Made by a program: the position numbers and the translations under genes | Origin: Clostridium mobile | GTDB lineage: Bacteria > Bacillota > Clostridia > Clostridiales > Clostridiaceae | Assembly (NCBI RefSeq): GCF_018918285.1 | Contig: NZ_JAHLQF010000002.1 | Coordinates: forward strand, 930,001-994,000 | Length of the DNA: 64,000 bases | Direction of reading: 5' to 3' | Shown: in pieces, positions 36,176-44,334 of the stretch | Layout of the letters: the number at the start of each line of letters is the position of its first letter | Numbering within the stretch: position 1 is the first letter of the stretch | The notes under the pieces: model-generated | What the model saw: only the letters and a program-made list of their open reading frames with translations | What the model was told of the DNA's origin: nothing | The model's database searches: none

Positions 36176-36817
36176 ATGAAAGTCCATCAAGGCGGGGCAG
36201 TATACAAGAACATTGCTTTAGATGTAGCCAATAAAATAGTGCTAGGTGATTTTAAAGCAGAGGAGAAAATTAGTGGAAGATCTACGCTGGCTAGTATGTA
36301 TAATGTATCCCCTGAAACAATAAGGAGAGCAATAGCTCTACTGGAGGAAATGAATGTTGTATCTTCTACTAGAGGAAGTGGAATAGAAATATTATCAGTA
36401 TCCGCAGCTGAAAAATTTATTGAAAAAAACAAAGATACGGAATATCTATCTACGGTAAAAGAAAATATTTTTAGATTAATAGAAAAAAAGAAAGAATTAG
36501 ATGATGAGATTCAAGTTAATTTTGATAAAATATTAGATTTTATTGATAGATTCAAAAACATAACACCATTTACTTTAATAGAGATCGAAGTAAATGATCA
36601 ATGTAAAATAATTGGTAAAAAAATTAATGAGATTAGATTTTGGCAAGCTACAGGGGCTACTATGGTAGCTTATAGAAGAGGAGAAAAAATAATTATTTCA
36701 CCAGGACCACATTATGTCTTTGAATCTGGAGATACTATTGTAGTGATTGGGAGTAATAATGTATACGATAAAGTATATAACTTCATATATAATGTATCTC
36801 CTGATGAAGAAGAATAG
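36176..36817 (+). CDS. GntR-type regulator with C-terminal RCK_C (TrkA_C) domain, BusR-like
   Basis: 213 residues. A GntR winged helix (about 8-72; ISGRSTLASMYNVSPETIRR, VVSSTRGSGIEIL) is joined by a coiled coil (about 85-122) to an RCK_C domain (about 125-205; IIGKKINEIRFWQATGATMV, HYVFESGDTIVVIG). The same domain order is found in BusR of lactococci and streptococci, a c-di-AMP-bound repressor of the glycine betaine transporter genes. Here it neighbours lysine 2,3-aminomutase, so osmotic control of beta-lysine synthesis is a fair hypothesis. GGAGGAA precedes the ATG. Confidence 0.85.
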   Translation: MKVHQGGAVYKNIALDVANKIVLGDFKAEEKISGRSTLASMYNVSPETIRRAIALLEEMNVVSSTRGSGIEILSVSAAEKFIEKNKDTEYLSTVKENIFRLIEKKKELDDEIQVNFDKILDFIDRFKNITPFTLIEIEVNDQCKIIGKKINEIRFWQATGATMVAYRRGEKIIISPGPHYVFESGDTIVVIGSNNVYDKVYNFIYNVSPDEEE

Positions 36818-36820
36818 GGA

Positions 36821-36857
36821 AAAAAACATCAAGCAATTATTGTTTGATGTTTTTTTC
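36821..36857 (+). terminator. Terminator after the BusR-like gene
   Basis: AAAAAACATCAAGCA and TGTTTGATGTTTTTT pair with one wobble and end in a T-run. Confidence 0.87.
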
Positions 36858-36919
36858 TTAAATTGACAACTACAGGGTATGTATATATACTATACCTATG
36901 TTGCTATTTTGAGGTGATA

Positions 36920-37621
36920 ATGTTGCTTAGAAACTATTTTAAAGATTATAAAAGTATGGATGAAAGATGGAAAATATCTCTTGCGTCAGTTGTGTTATCT
37001 ATAACATCTACAATTTTATTTTTAGGATTAGTATATTATTTTTATAAACTACAGGGAAATTTTTTAATAGACAAGAGAGCTATAGATTATATAAATCATA
37101 TACAAGGGAAAGGTCTGGATACTTTTTTTAAAACTATAACTACCATAGGAGATCCATTAACAATAATAATCATGTCCCTTTTAATATTAGTTATTTTTTA
37201 TTATAATAAATTTTTAAAAGATGGAATATATTTCGTTATTAATATAATAGGAGTATGGCTTTTTAATGAATTATTAAAATTTATTTTTAAAAGAGAAAGA
37301 CCAATATTAAAAGTAATTGAAGTGAGAGGATATAGCTTACCTAGCGGGCATGCCATGGTTTTTACTGCATTTTCTTTAATGTGTGTATATTTTATTTCTA
37401 TAAAAATTAAATCAAGTACGCTTAGGAATATTAGTATTTTATTAATTATTACCTTGAATTTTCTTGTGGGAATTAGCAGAGTATATTTAAGAGTACACTT
37501 TTTAAGTGACGTAATTGCTGGATGGTGTGCAGGAGTTTTATGGTCGGGTATTGGCATAATTATTCACAGATATATGTATTATAAGAGCAAGGTAAAATTA
37601 TCAAATGATGAAGCAAAGTAA
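36920..37621 (+). CDS. PAP2-family membrane phosphatase (first of two)
   Basis: About 233 residues with five or six TM segments and all three phosphatase motifs: KFIFKRERP (KxxxxxxRP) near 119, LPSGHAM (PSGH) near 146 and SRVYLRVHFLSD (SRxxxxxH) near 197. Such enzymes remove phosphate from undecaprenyl diphosphate or phosphatidic acid/phosphatidylglycerol phosphate at the outer face. Start ATG 36920 is only 3 bp from GAGGTG; TTG 36923 is the alternative. A paralogue follows at 37905. Confidence 0.87.
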   Translation: MLLRNYFKDYKSMDERWKISLASVVLSITSTILFLGLVYYFYKLQGNFLIDKRAIDYINHIQGKGLDTFFKTITTIGDPLTIIIMSLLILVIFYYNKFLKDGIYFVINIIGVWLFNELLKFIFKRERPILKVIEVRGYSLPSGHAMVFTAFSLMCVYFISIKIKSSTLRNISILLIITLNFLVGISRVYLRVHFLSDVIAGWCAGVLWSGIGIIIHRYMYYKSKVKLSNDEAK

Positions 37622-37628
37622 AAATAGT

Positions 37629-37675
37629 AAAGATTATATTTCTATAAAATTAAAGATGGAAATGTAATCTTTTTA
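37629..37675 (+). terminator. Hairpin after the first PAP2 gene
   Basis: AAAGATTATATTTC and GAAATGTAATCTTT pair with one wobble; T-run after. The two PAP2 genes are therefore separate units. Confidence 0.75.
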
Positions 37676-37904
37676 ATTATATTCTCTATAACATAATTTA
37701 TCTGATAAGTAAAAGTTCTAATACTAATATTTTCTTTTAGTTAGGATATAAGAACTGATAAGGTTTTGAATAAGTGAGATTATCAGGAATTATTTTAAAA
37801 TTTTTATTGACATGTTAAAACATTCATAATAATATCTATACAAAGTTATTAAATGCTTTTATTATACTAATATGATAAAAAACATATAAATGGAGGATAT
37901 TTCT

Positions 37905-38513
37905 GTGCCGTTAATATTGACTATAATTTTACCATTACTAGCTATGATATCATTATTTACATTATTACATTTTTATAAGAAAAAAGAGAATTTTAATATG
38001 GACATAGAAGCTATAAATTATGTAAAGTCTATAGAAAATGAAAGACTCTATAAGCTTTTTAAAATAGCCACTACAATAGGTGATCCTACTTCTATAGTTA
38101 TAATGACTATAGTTGTATCCTTTATTTGTTATAAAAATAATTACTTTAAGGAAAGTATATTTTTTTTGATAAATATTATTGGCGTATGGTTATTTAATGA
38201 ATTATTAAAACTTATATATAGAAGAGAAAGACCTAGTATAAAATTACTTAAAGTAAGAGGATATAGTCTTCCTAGCGGCCATGCCATGGTATTTATGGCT
38301 TATTCTATTATTGGCATATATCTCATATTTGATAAAATTGGTGTTAATTTAATTACTTGTATAATAACTGGTATTATAGTAATTTTGAATATTGGAGTTG
38401 GATTAAGTAGGGTATATTTCAGAGTACATTATTTAAGTGATGTAATAGCAGGTTGGTATGCAGGAATAGTATGGATATGCTTAAGTATTCCCATATATAG
38501 ATTTTACTATTAG
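37905..38513 (+). CDS. PAP2-family membrane phosphatase (second of two)
   Basis: About 202 residues, clearly a duplicate of the gene at 36920: NYVKSIENERLYKLFKIATT, IIGVWLFNELLK, YRRERP, LPSGHAM and SRVYFRVHYLSD all align. GTG 37905 with GGAGGA 7 bp upstream is the likely start; the ATG at 37890 overlaps that site. Two adjacent paralogues may differ in lipid substrate or expression. Confidence 0.87.
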   Translation: MPLILTIILPLLAMISLFTLLHFYKKKENFNMDIEAINYVKSIENERLYKLFKIATTIGDPTSIVIMTIVVSFICYKNNYFKESIFFLINIIGVWLFNELLKLIYRRERPSIKLLKVRGYSLPSGHAMVFMAYSIIGIYLIFDKIGVNLITCIITGIIVILNIGVGLSRVYFRVHYLSDVIAGWYAGIVWICLSIPIYRFYY

Positions 38514-38531
38514 AGGATAATGGAGGAATAG

Positions 38532-38675
38532 TTGAGAAAAATAAAATTAAAAATTAATTTCAAAAGTACTAAATATATTAATATTTGGTACTTTTTATTA
38601 TGTTTATTTTTGCAATTTAAGTTTATAGCTATTAGTAAAAGTATATATAGTATCTTTAATAGTGTAATTTGGTAA
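38532..38675 (+). CDS. Possible 47-aa hydrophobic peptide
   Basis: TTG 38532 after GGAGGAATAG opens a frame of 47 codons with a lysine-rich start and a hydrophobic middle (IWYFLLCLFLQF). A terminator-like hairpin lies inside it, so it may be chance. No family recognised. Confidence 0.2.
   Translation: MRKIKLKINFKSTKYINIWYFLLCLFLQFKFIAISKSIYSIFNSVIW
38562..38598 (+). terminator. Terminator after the second PAP2 gene
   Basis: AAAAGTACTAAATAT and ATATTTGGTACTTTT with a 4-nt loop, one wobble, then T-rich sequence. Confidence 0.75.
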
Positions 38676-38743
38676 ATATTCATTAAATTATAAAGCACTT
38701 ATACTGAATATTAAAATATTTACTGAGCTATACTAAATTAAGT

Positions 38744-38784
38744 GATTGTAAGGAGTGCTATAAAAGATTGTAAGGAGTGCTATA
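38744..38784 (+). repeat. Duplicated 19-bp ribosome-binding segment
   Basis: GATTGTAAGGAGTGCTATA occurs at 38744-38762 and again at 38766-38784 without mismatch. Each copy holds an AAGGAG; the second is at the right distance from ATG 38786. Confidence 0.85.
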
Positions 38785-38785
38785 T

Positions 38786-39901
38786 ATGAACATTTATTCT
38801 AAAAAGGTAACATATAAAATTATAATAAAATTTTTAATAATAATAAGTATATTTTTATTATTAGATTTATTTAATTATAATAGAGCATTAGCAATTACGG
38901 AAAATAATAATGAAGAGGTTATAAATGCTATAGAGGAGATTTTTGAAAATAGGAATAAAGCTATTCTAAATGGGGATTTAGAATTGATAGAAGCTATGTA
39001 TGATGAAAATACTACCTATGGTAAGTGGGCCTGTGAACATGAAAAAAGGAAGATGAAATACATTAATAATTGGGAACAGAAACAGGGGGTAAAATTTATT
39101 GACATAAATCCAGAGGTTGTAGTGAGAAAAGTTAGTGGAGGGGATAATAAATATTCTGTCAATTTATTATGTTCAACAGAATATAAGTATGTATATGAAA
39201 ACAATCCAGAGGAAGTAAATATATCTAGAATTGGGACTTACCATATCTTGAACTTAGTAAATAGAAGAGGAATGTGGATCATCACAAAGGAATGGTATAA
39301 AGACCCTTTTGCAGATTCATTAAACTTAGATAACATAAAAACTGATTCCATAAAAGAATTTATATTGAATCAAAGTAGCAGAGATTTTTCCAATATGAAT
39401 GAAAGAAGAATTAAAGCTATAGAGTATGCTGATAAATATTGTGGAGCAGCCAATGAAAAAAAATATGGTTTTACTTATAATAAAGATTATAGAAATTTTA
39501 ATTCTTTAGGAGGAGATTGCGCGAATTTTGCCTCTCAAATACTCTTTGAAGGTGGTAAGTTTAGAAAAAATGCCATGTGGAATTATGAGAAAGGTAATGG
39601 AACACGTGCTTGGTTGAATGCAGATGGATTTAAAGATTATATGCTGCATAGTGGTAGAGCCTCGTTAATTGCCTATGGAAATTATGATAAGGTATATAAG
39701 GCATCCTTTAAGCTATTACCTGGAGATTTCGTTGCATATGAAAAGAAAGGTGATGTCACTCATATCTCAGTTGTAACAGGAGCTGATTCTAAAGGATATT
39801 CTTTAGTTAGTTGTCATAATACGGACAGAAACAAGGTGCCATGGGATCTTGGTTGGAGCGATAGTAATATAAGATTTTGGTTAGTACGTGTTCATTATTA
39901 A
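38786..39901 (+). CDS. Exported amidase-domain protein (Amidase_6)
   Basis: 372 residues. A hydrophobic signal/anchor (IIIKFLIIISIFLLLDLF) leads to an NTF2-like segment (about 38-165) and a C-terminal Amidase_6 domain (about 208-372) with the nucleophile Cys in LGGDCANFASQIL and His in GDVTHISVVTG. This family of NlpC/P60-like fold is found in clostridial secreted cell-wall proteins. Probably cleaves a peptide or amide bond in the cell wall. It is followed 37 bp later by a VanY-like peptidase gene, a likely operon partner. Confidence 0.85.
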   Translation: MNIYSKKVTYKIIIKFLIIISIFLLLDLFNYNRALAITENNNEEVINAIEEIFENRNKAILNGDLELIEAMYDENTTYGKWACEHEKRKMKYINNWEQKQGVKFIDINPEVVVRKVSGGDNKYSVNLLCSTEYKYVYENNPEEVNISRIGTYHILNLVNRRGMWIITKEWYKDPFADSLNLDNIKTDSIKEFILNQSSRDFSNMNERRIKAIEYADKYCGAANEKKYGFTYNKDYRNFNSLGGDCANFASQILFEGGKFRKNAMWNYEKGNGTRAWLNADGFKDYMLHSGRASLIAYGNYDKVYKASFKLLPGDFVAYEKKGDVTHISVVTGADSKGYSLVSCHNTDRNKVPWDLGWSDSNIRFWLVRVHY

Positions 39902-39938
39902 TAATTAATATACTTATCAACTTTTGAGGAGTGATCTT

Positions 39939-40859
39939 ATGAAAAATTTTATTACAAAAGTATATTTAATTATAGCATCACTTTGTTTAGTTCTTTATAG
40001 CGGCTGTACTGTAAAGGCTGCATCAGATTCTAGTGATTATGAAAGAATTATGAAACAGGATATTCTATCTTTAATGATGGCTTATCCTGATTATATTTCA
40101 GATGTGATACAAGAAGAAAATGGATCAGTCCATGTAGTGATGAAATCAGGTAAAAAAATTTTATATGATGATAAAAAAGAAAAAAGTTTTGAAGGGAAAA
40201 TCGCCAATCCAGATATACAGGATATGATGGAACATATATATCCATTATCATCCATTTCGAAATTAATGGATAAAAACTTTGATCCTGGTCGTTGCAGGGT
40301 ATACCCTTTGTTAAAAGAAGTTTATGGTGATTCAAAAGAGAAAGTACAGTGCAGTCTTAAAAATGTAGCATATACTAATTGTCAATTCAGCGGCAATAAC
40401 AAGGCTGCTGAATCATTGGAATTAGTAATGAAGGAGCTTATACCAATGGCCAAGGGAAACAACACCATAGGAGCCTGTATATATCCAATGAGTGGAACTT
40501 TTAATTATCGCTATATAGCTGGAACAAATAGATTAAGTCCTCATGCTTTTGGAATTGCTATCGATCTTGCAAGGGATAATAGAGATTATTGGAAGTGGAC
40601 CTCTGCTGAGGAAGGAGAAAAAAGAATAGCCTCTTACCCTAAAGAAATTGTAGAGATATTTGAAAAAAATAATTTCATATGGGGAGGTAAATGGGGACAT
40701 TTTGATATTTTGCATTTTGAGTATAGACCTGAGATTATAATAAAGGCCAGGTATTTTGGAGAGAAATGTAAAGCAGGAGAATTATGGTATGAGGGTGTAT
40801 CTACAGAAGATGCTACTATAAAAACTTATATTGAAAAAATTGAAAAAGCATTTAAATAA
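39939..40859 (+). CDS. VanY-like M15 D-alanyl-D-alanine carboxypeptidase, exported
   Basis: 307 residues. The signal sequence VYLIIASLCLVLYSGC may end in a lipobox-like Cys, but the -3 residue is Tyr, so lipidation is uncertain. The metal site of M15 peptidases is present: RLSPHAFGIAIDLA (SxHxxGxAxD) near 203 and the distal His in GKWGHFDILHFEY near 260. Trims D-Ala or cross-links in peptidoglycan. Start ATG 39939 after GAGGAG. Confidence 0.87.
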   Translation: MKNFITKVYLIIASLCLVLYSGCTVKAASDSSDYERIMKQDILSLMMAYPDYISDVIQEENGSVHVVMKSGKKILYDDKKEKSFEGKIANPDIQDMMEHIYPLSSISKLMDKNFDPGRCRVYPLLKEVYGDSKEKVQCSLKNVAYTNCQFSGNNKAAESLELVMKELIPMAKGNNTIGACIYPMSGTFNYRYIAGTNRLSPHAFGIAIDLARDNRDYWKWTSAEEGEKRIASYPKEIVEIFEKNNFIWGGKWGHFDILHFEYRPEIIIKARYFGEKCKAGELWYEGVSTEDATIKTYIEKIEKAFK

Positions 40860-40910
40860 TCTAGCTAATTAGTACTAAATATTTAATATGATTCATAGAA
40901 TAACCAATAG

Positions 40911-40952
40911 AAAAATATAACCATAATGGAGAACATTATGGTTATATTTTTG
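40911..40952 (+). terminator. Strong terminator after the M15 peptidase gene
   Basis: AAAAATATAACCATAATG and CATTATGGTTATATTTTT, 18-bp perfect stem with 5-nt loop. Confidence 0.9.
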
Positions 40953-41131
40953 GCAAATGAAGATTGTGTACTTTTATAGTATTGTATTATCAGTTTTTAT
41001 ATTGATATAATATAGTAAGATGTTTATAGTATGAATAAGTAGAGAGTTCATATGGAAAAATATCATTGGCAACCGTATAAATTTACAATTGATTTTACCA
41101 TATACAATTTAAAAGTGTGAGGAGGATTAAT

Positions 41132-42031
41132 ATGAATGTTGGACTAATTGGATTGGGAAGAATGGGTTATAATTTAGCATTAAATGCAAAGGATAAGGGA
41201 CATAATGTGGTGGTTTTTAATAGGACGCTGGAAAAGGTTCAACAAGCGGAAAAAGAAGGACTAATTGGAGCATATAGCTTAGAGGAGTTTGTTCAAAAGC
41301 TTGAAGGAAGAAGGATTATATGGCTTATGGTTCCTGCGGGGAATTCTGTTGATGAAATGATTACAAAGCTTGTGCCGCTTTTAAATGAGCATGACATTAT
41401 AATAGATGGAGGAAATTCAAATTATAAAGATACATTAAGAAGATATGCTGAACTAAAGGGTAAAGGAATAGATTTTGTGGACATAGGTACTAGCGGAGGT
41501 ATAGAAGGAGCAAGAAATGGAGCATGCACGATGATAGGTGCAGAAGATGATGTATTTAAATTTATAGAGCCTTTTATTAAGGACATAAGCATCGAAAATG
41601 GATATCTACATACAGGTGCAAATGGCTCCGGTCACTTTGTAAAAATGGTTCATAATGGTATAGAGTATGGTATGATGCAGGCTATAGGAGAAGGTTTTGA
41701 AATACTTGAAAAGTCTCAGTTTGATTTAAATTATGAGAAAATCGCAAAAGTATGGAACCATGGCTCCGTTATAAGAGGATGGCTTATGGAACTTTCAGAA
41801 AATGCATTTAGGAAAGATCCTAATCTTGATAAAATCAAAGGAGTTATGTATTCATCTGGAGAAGGATTATGGACTGTTCAGGAAGCATTAGATTTAAAAG
41901 TGGCTGCAACAGTTATAACTCAATCCCTGCTCATGAGATATAGATCGGAACAGGAAGACACTTTCAATGGTAAGGTTGTAGCTGCATTAAGAAATGAATT
42001 TGGAGGACACGCAACTAAGAAGAATGAATAA
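41132..42031 (+). CDS. gnd: 6-phosphogluconate dehydrogenase, short (YqeC/GntZ-type)
   Basis: Oxidatively decarboxylates 6-phosphogluconate to ribulose-5-phosphate. 299 residues against about 470 in the classical enzyme, typical of the short, mostly NAD-dependent branch. NAD loop GLIGLGRMGYNLALNA at the start, DGGNSNYKDT near 98, catalytic region SGGIEGARNGACTMIGA near 125 and GSGHFVKMVHNGIEYGMMQA near 172 with the catalytic Lys. Start ATG 41132 after GAGGAGG. It precedes zwf by 26 bp. Confidence 0.93.
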   Translation: MNVGLIGLGRMGYNLALNAKDKGHNVVVFNRTLEKVQQAEKEGLIGAYSLEEFVQKLEGRRIIWLMVPAGNSVDEMITKLVPLLNEHDIIIDGGNSNYKDTLRRYAELKGKGIDFVDIGTSGGIEGARNGACTMIGAEDDVFKFIEPFIKDISIENGYLHTGANGSGHFVKMVHNGIEYGMMQAIGEGFEILEKSQFDLNYEKIAKVWNHGSVIRGWLMELSENAFRKDPNLDKIKGVMYSSGEGLWTVQEALDLKVAATVITQSLLMRYRSEQEDTFNGKVVAALRNEFGGHATKKNE

Positions 42032-42057
42032 AACTCTTCTAGAGAGGAGGAATTAGC

Positions 42058-43545
42058 ATGGAGATAAATATTGATTTATCATGTATAATGGTTATTTTTG
42101 GTGGTACTGGAGATCTTACACATAGAAAGCTTATGTCTGCTATATATAACCTGTCATATCAGAATATGCTTCCTGATAATTTTGCTATTGTATCTATAGG
42201 GAGGAGAGTCTTCACCGATGAAGAATACAGAGAGCAAATAAAAAAATCCGTAAGTAAATATTCAAGATTTCCTATGAAAGATGAAAAATGGGATGAGATT
42301 AGAAGTAAAGTATATTATTTGGATTTTGATTTTAAAGATAATGATGGTTATATAAAATTGAAAAAACTTTTAGGTGATCTTGATGAGAGATATAATACTC
42401 ACGGGAATAGAATTTACTATCTAGCTGTAGCTCCAGAATATTTTGAACCCATAGTTGGAAAATTAAAATTTCATGGCATGAATACTCATAAAGGCAGCAA
42501 AAGGAGAATAGTAATAGAGAAGCCATTTGGAAAGGATCTTAAGTCCGCTACGTATTTAAATGAGAAAATCACATCAGCCTTTAGTGAAGATAACATTTAT
42601 AGAATAGATCATTACTTAGGAAAAGAAATGATACAAAATATAATGGTAATAAGATTTGCAAATTTATTTTTTGAATCTCTTTGGAATAACAAATATATAG
42701 ATAATGTACAAATTACATCAAGCGAAATGGTAGGTGTTGAAAGCAGAGGTGGGTATTATGAATCTGCTGGAGCACTTAAGGATATGATTCAAAATCACAT
42801 GTTTCAGCTACTGTCACTAATAGCTATGGAGCCGCCAGTAAGTCTCCATACTGAGGATATTAGAGACGAAAAGATAAAAGTATTTAAATCTATTGAAAAA
42901 GTAACACCAGAGTATGTAATGGAGAATATGGTAAGAGGCCAATATGGAAGGGGCAAAATAGGTGATAAAGAAGTCGTAGCATATCGAGAAGAAGATAAGG
43001 TATCACCTGCTTCAAATATTGAAACCTTCGTAGCCATGAAGCTATATATTCAAAATTATAGATGGGTAGGAGTTCCCTTCTATATTAGAACTGGAAAGAG
43101 GTTAGCGAGTAAATCTACGGAAATAGTTATTCAATTTAAGTCTATGGAAAAGCTATTATATTTTAAAGAATTTGACAACTTAGAACCTAATCTTTTAGTA
43201 ATAAAGATTCAGCCCAAGGAAGGAATTTTCTTTCAGATAAATGGTAAGAAACAAGGGGTTGAAAATAGGATAATACCTATTCAGATGGAGTTTTGTCAAA
43301 ACTGCCCTCTTGAAAACAATTCACCAGAAGCTTATGAAAGACTTCTTTTTGAGGTTATGAAAGGAGATTCAACACTATTTACGAGATGGGATGAGGTTGA
43401 GTATTCATGGAAGTTTGCTGATACAATATCAGAGGTATGGAAAAATAAGCAACCTAATTATCCTAATTATGATTCTGGAAGCTGGGGACCAAAGGAATCA
43501 GATGAATTGCTAAAAAGGGACGGAAAGTTTTGGTGGAATGTATAG
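42058..43545 (+). CDS. zwf: Glucose-6-phosphate 1-dehydrogenase
   Basis: First enzyme of the oxidative pentose phosphate path. 495 residues, normal length. Nucleotide loop IFGGTGDLTHRKL near 14 and the active-site signature RIDHYLGKEMIQN near 182 with the catalytic His elsewhere in the MIQNHMFQLL region near 245. Follows gnd and is followed by a cyclase-family gene 14 bp later; all three appear to be one operon. Many clostridia lack zwf, so this points to a working oxidative branch for NAD(P)H. Confidence 0.95.
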   Translation: MEINIDLSCIMVIFGGTGDLTHRKLMSAIYNLSYQNMLPDNFAIVSIGRRVFTDEEYREQIKKSVSKYSRFPMKDEKWDEIRSKVYYLDFDFKDNDGYIKLKKLLGDLDERYNTHGNRIYYLAVAPEYFEPIVGKLKFHGMNTHKGSKRRIVIEKPFGKDLKSATYLNEKITSAFSEDNIYRIDHYLGKEMIQNIMVIRFANLFFESLWNNKYIDNVQITSSEMVGVESRGGYYESAGALKDMIQNHMFQLLSLIAMEPPVSLHTEDIRDEKIKVFKSIEKVTPEYVMENMVRGQYGRGKIGDKEVVAYREEDKVSPASNIETFVAMKLYIQNYRWVGVPFYIRTGKRLASKSTEIVIQFKSMEKLLYFKEFDNLEPNLLVIKIQPKEGIFFQINGKKQGVENRIIPIQMEFCQNCPLENNSPEAYERLLFEVMKGDSTLFTRWDEVEYSWKFADTISEVWKNKQPNYPNYDSGSWGPKESDELLKRDGKFWWNV

Positions 43546-43559
43546 GAGGGGGAAAGTAT

Positions 43560-44183
43560 ATGAAAATCTATGATATATCAATGAATATACATGAGAAAAT
43601 GGCTGTATATAAAAATAAGGATGAAAAAAGACCGACTATTAAGGTGTTGCAAGATTTTTCAAAGGGAAGTAGTTATGAATCTAGAATAAGTATGGATATG
43701 CATACTGGCACTCATATAGATGCACCACTTCATATGATGGAAAATGGAGCTACTATGGATGAGTTTAATATTGAAAATGTGGTGACAGATTGTAAAGTGT
43801 TAGATTTAACATCATTAAGGGATAGAATTACAAAAGAGGATTTTATAGGTACAGAAATAAATGAAGGTGACTTTATTTTATTAAAAACTAGAAATTCCTT
43901 TGAAGAGGGGTTTGACTTCAACTTTGTATTCCTTGAAGAAAGTGGAGCTAAGTATTTAAAGGAGCTAGGAATAAAAGGTGTAGGAATAGATTCTCTTGGG
44001 ATAGAGAGGAGTCAAAAAGGACATGAAACTCATAAGATTCTACTTGGAAACGGCATAACCATAATTGAAGGACTTAGACTTAAAGATGTTAATGAGGGGA
44101 AATATCTATTATGCGCCTTGCCACTTAAGATTATGGGAGTAGAGGCTGCACCAGCAAGAGCCATTCTAATAGAACAAAAGTAA
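43560..44183 (+). CDS. Cyclase-family metal-dependent hydrolase (kynurenine-formamidase-like)
   Basis: 207 residues with the metal site MHTGTHIDAPLHM (HxGTHxDxxxH) near 53, GVGIDSLGIERS near 146 and a C-terminal glutamate region. The family includes arylformamidases and amide/lactone hydrolases. Start ATG 43560 after AGGAGGGGG. As third gene of the gnd-zwf operon it might act on a sugar lactone, since no pgl (6-phosphogluconolactonase) is present; this is speculation from position. A terminator follows. Confidence 0.83.
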   Translation: MKIYDISMNIHEKMAVYKNKDEKRPTIKVLQDFSKGSSYESRISMDMHTGTHIDAPLHMMENGATMDEFNIENVVTDCKVLDLTSLRDRITKEDFIGTEINEGDFILLKTRNSFEEGFDFNFVFLEESGAKYLKELGIKGVGIDSLGIERSQKGHETHKILLGNGITIIEGLRLKDVNEGKYLLCALPLKIMGVEAAPARAILIEQK

Positions 44184-44194
44184 ATTTAGTTAAT

Positions 44195-44235
44195 AAAAGA
44201 CCACATAGTTTATTAAATTACTATGTGGTCTTTTA
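44195..44235 (+). terminator. Terminator of the gnd-zwf operon
   Basis: AAAAGACCACATAGT and ACTATGTGGTCTTTT, 15-bp perfect stem. Confidence 0.9.
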
Positions 44236-44334
44236 AAATAGGCATTTTATGGATTGAAATGATATAATAATTATAATAGAGGGTTAGCAGCAGAAGAAGA
44301 AGGAGCACTTTAAAATATTTAAGGAGGAATAAAT

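Noticed and set aside
37890-37904. ATG 37890 as start of the second PAP2 gene
   Set aside because: That ATG overlaps GGAGGA, which is at the right distance from GTG 37905.
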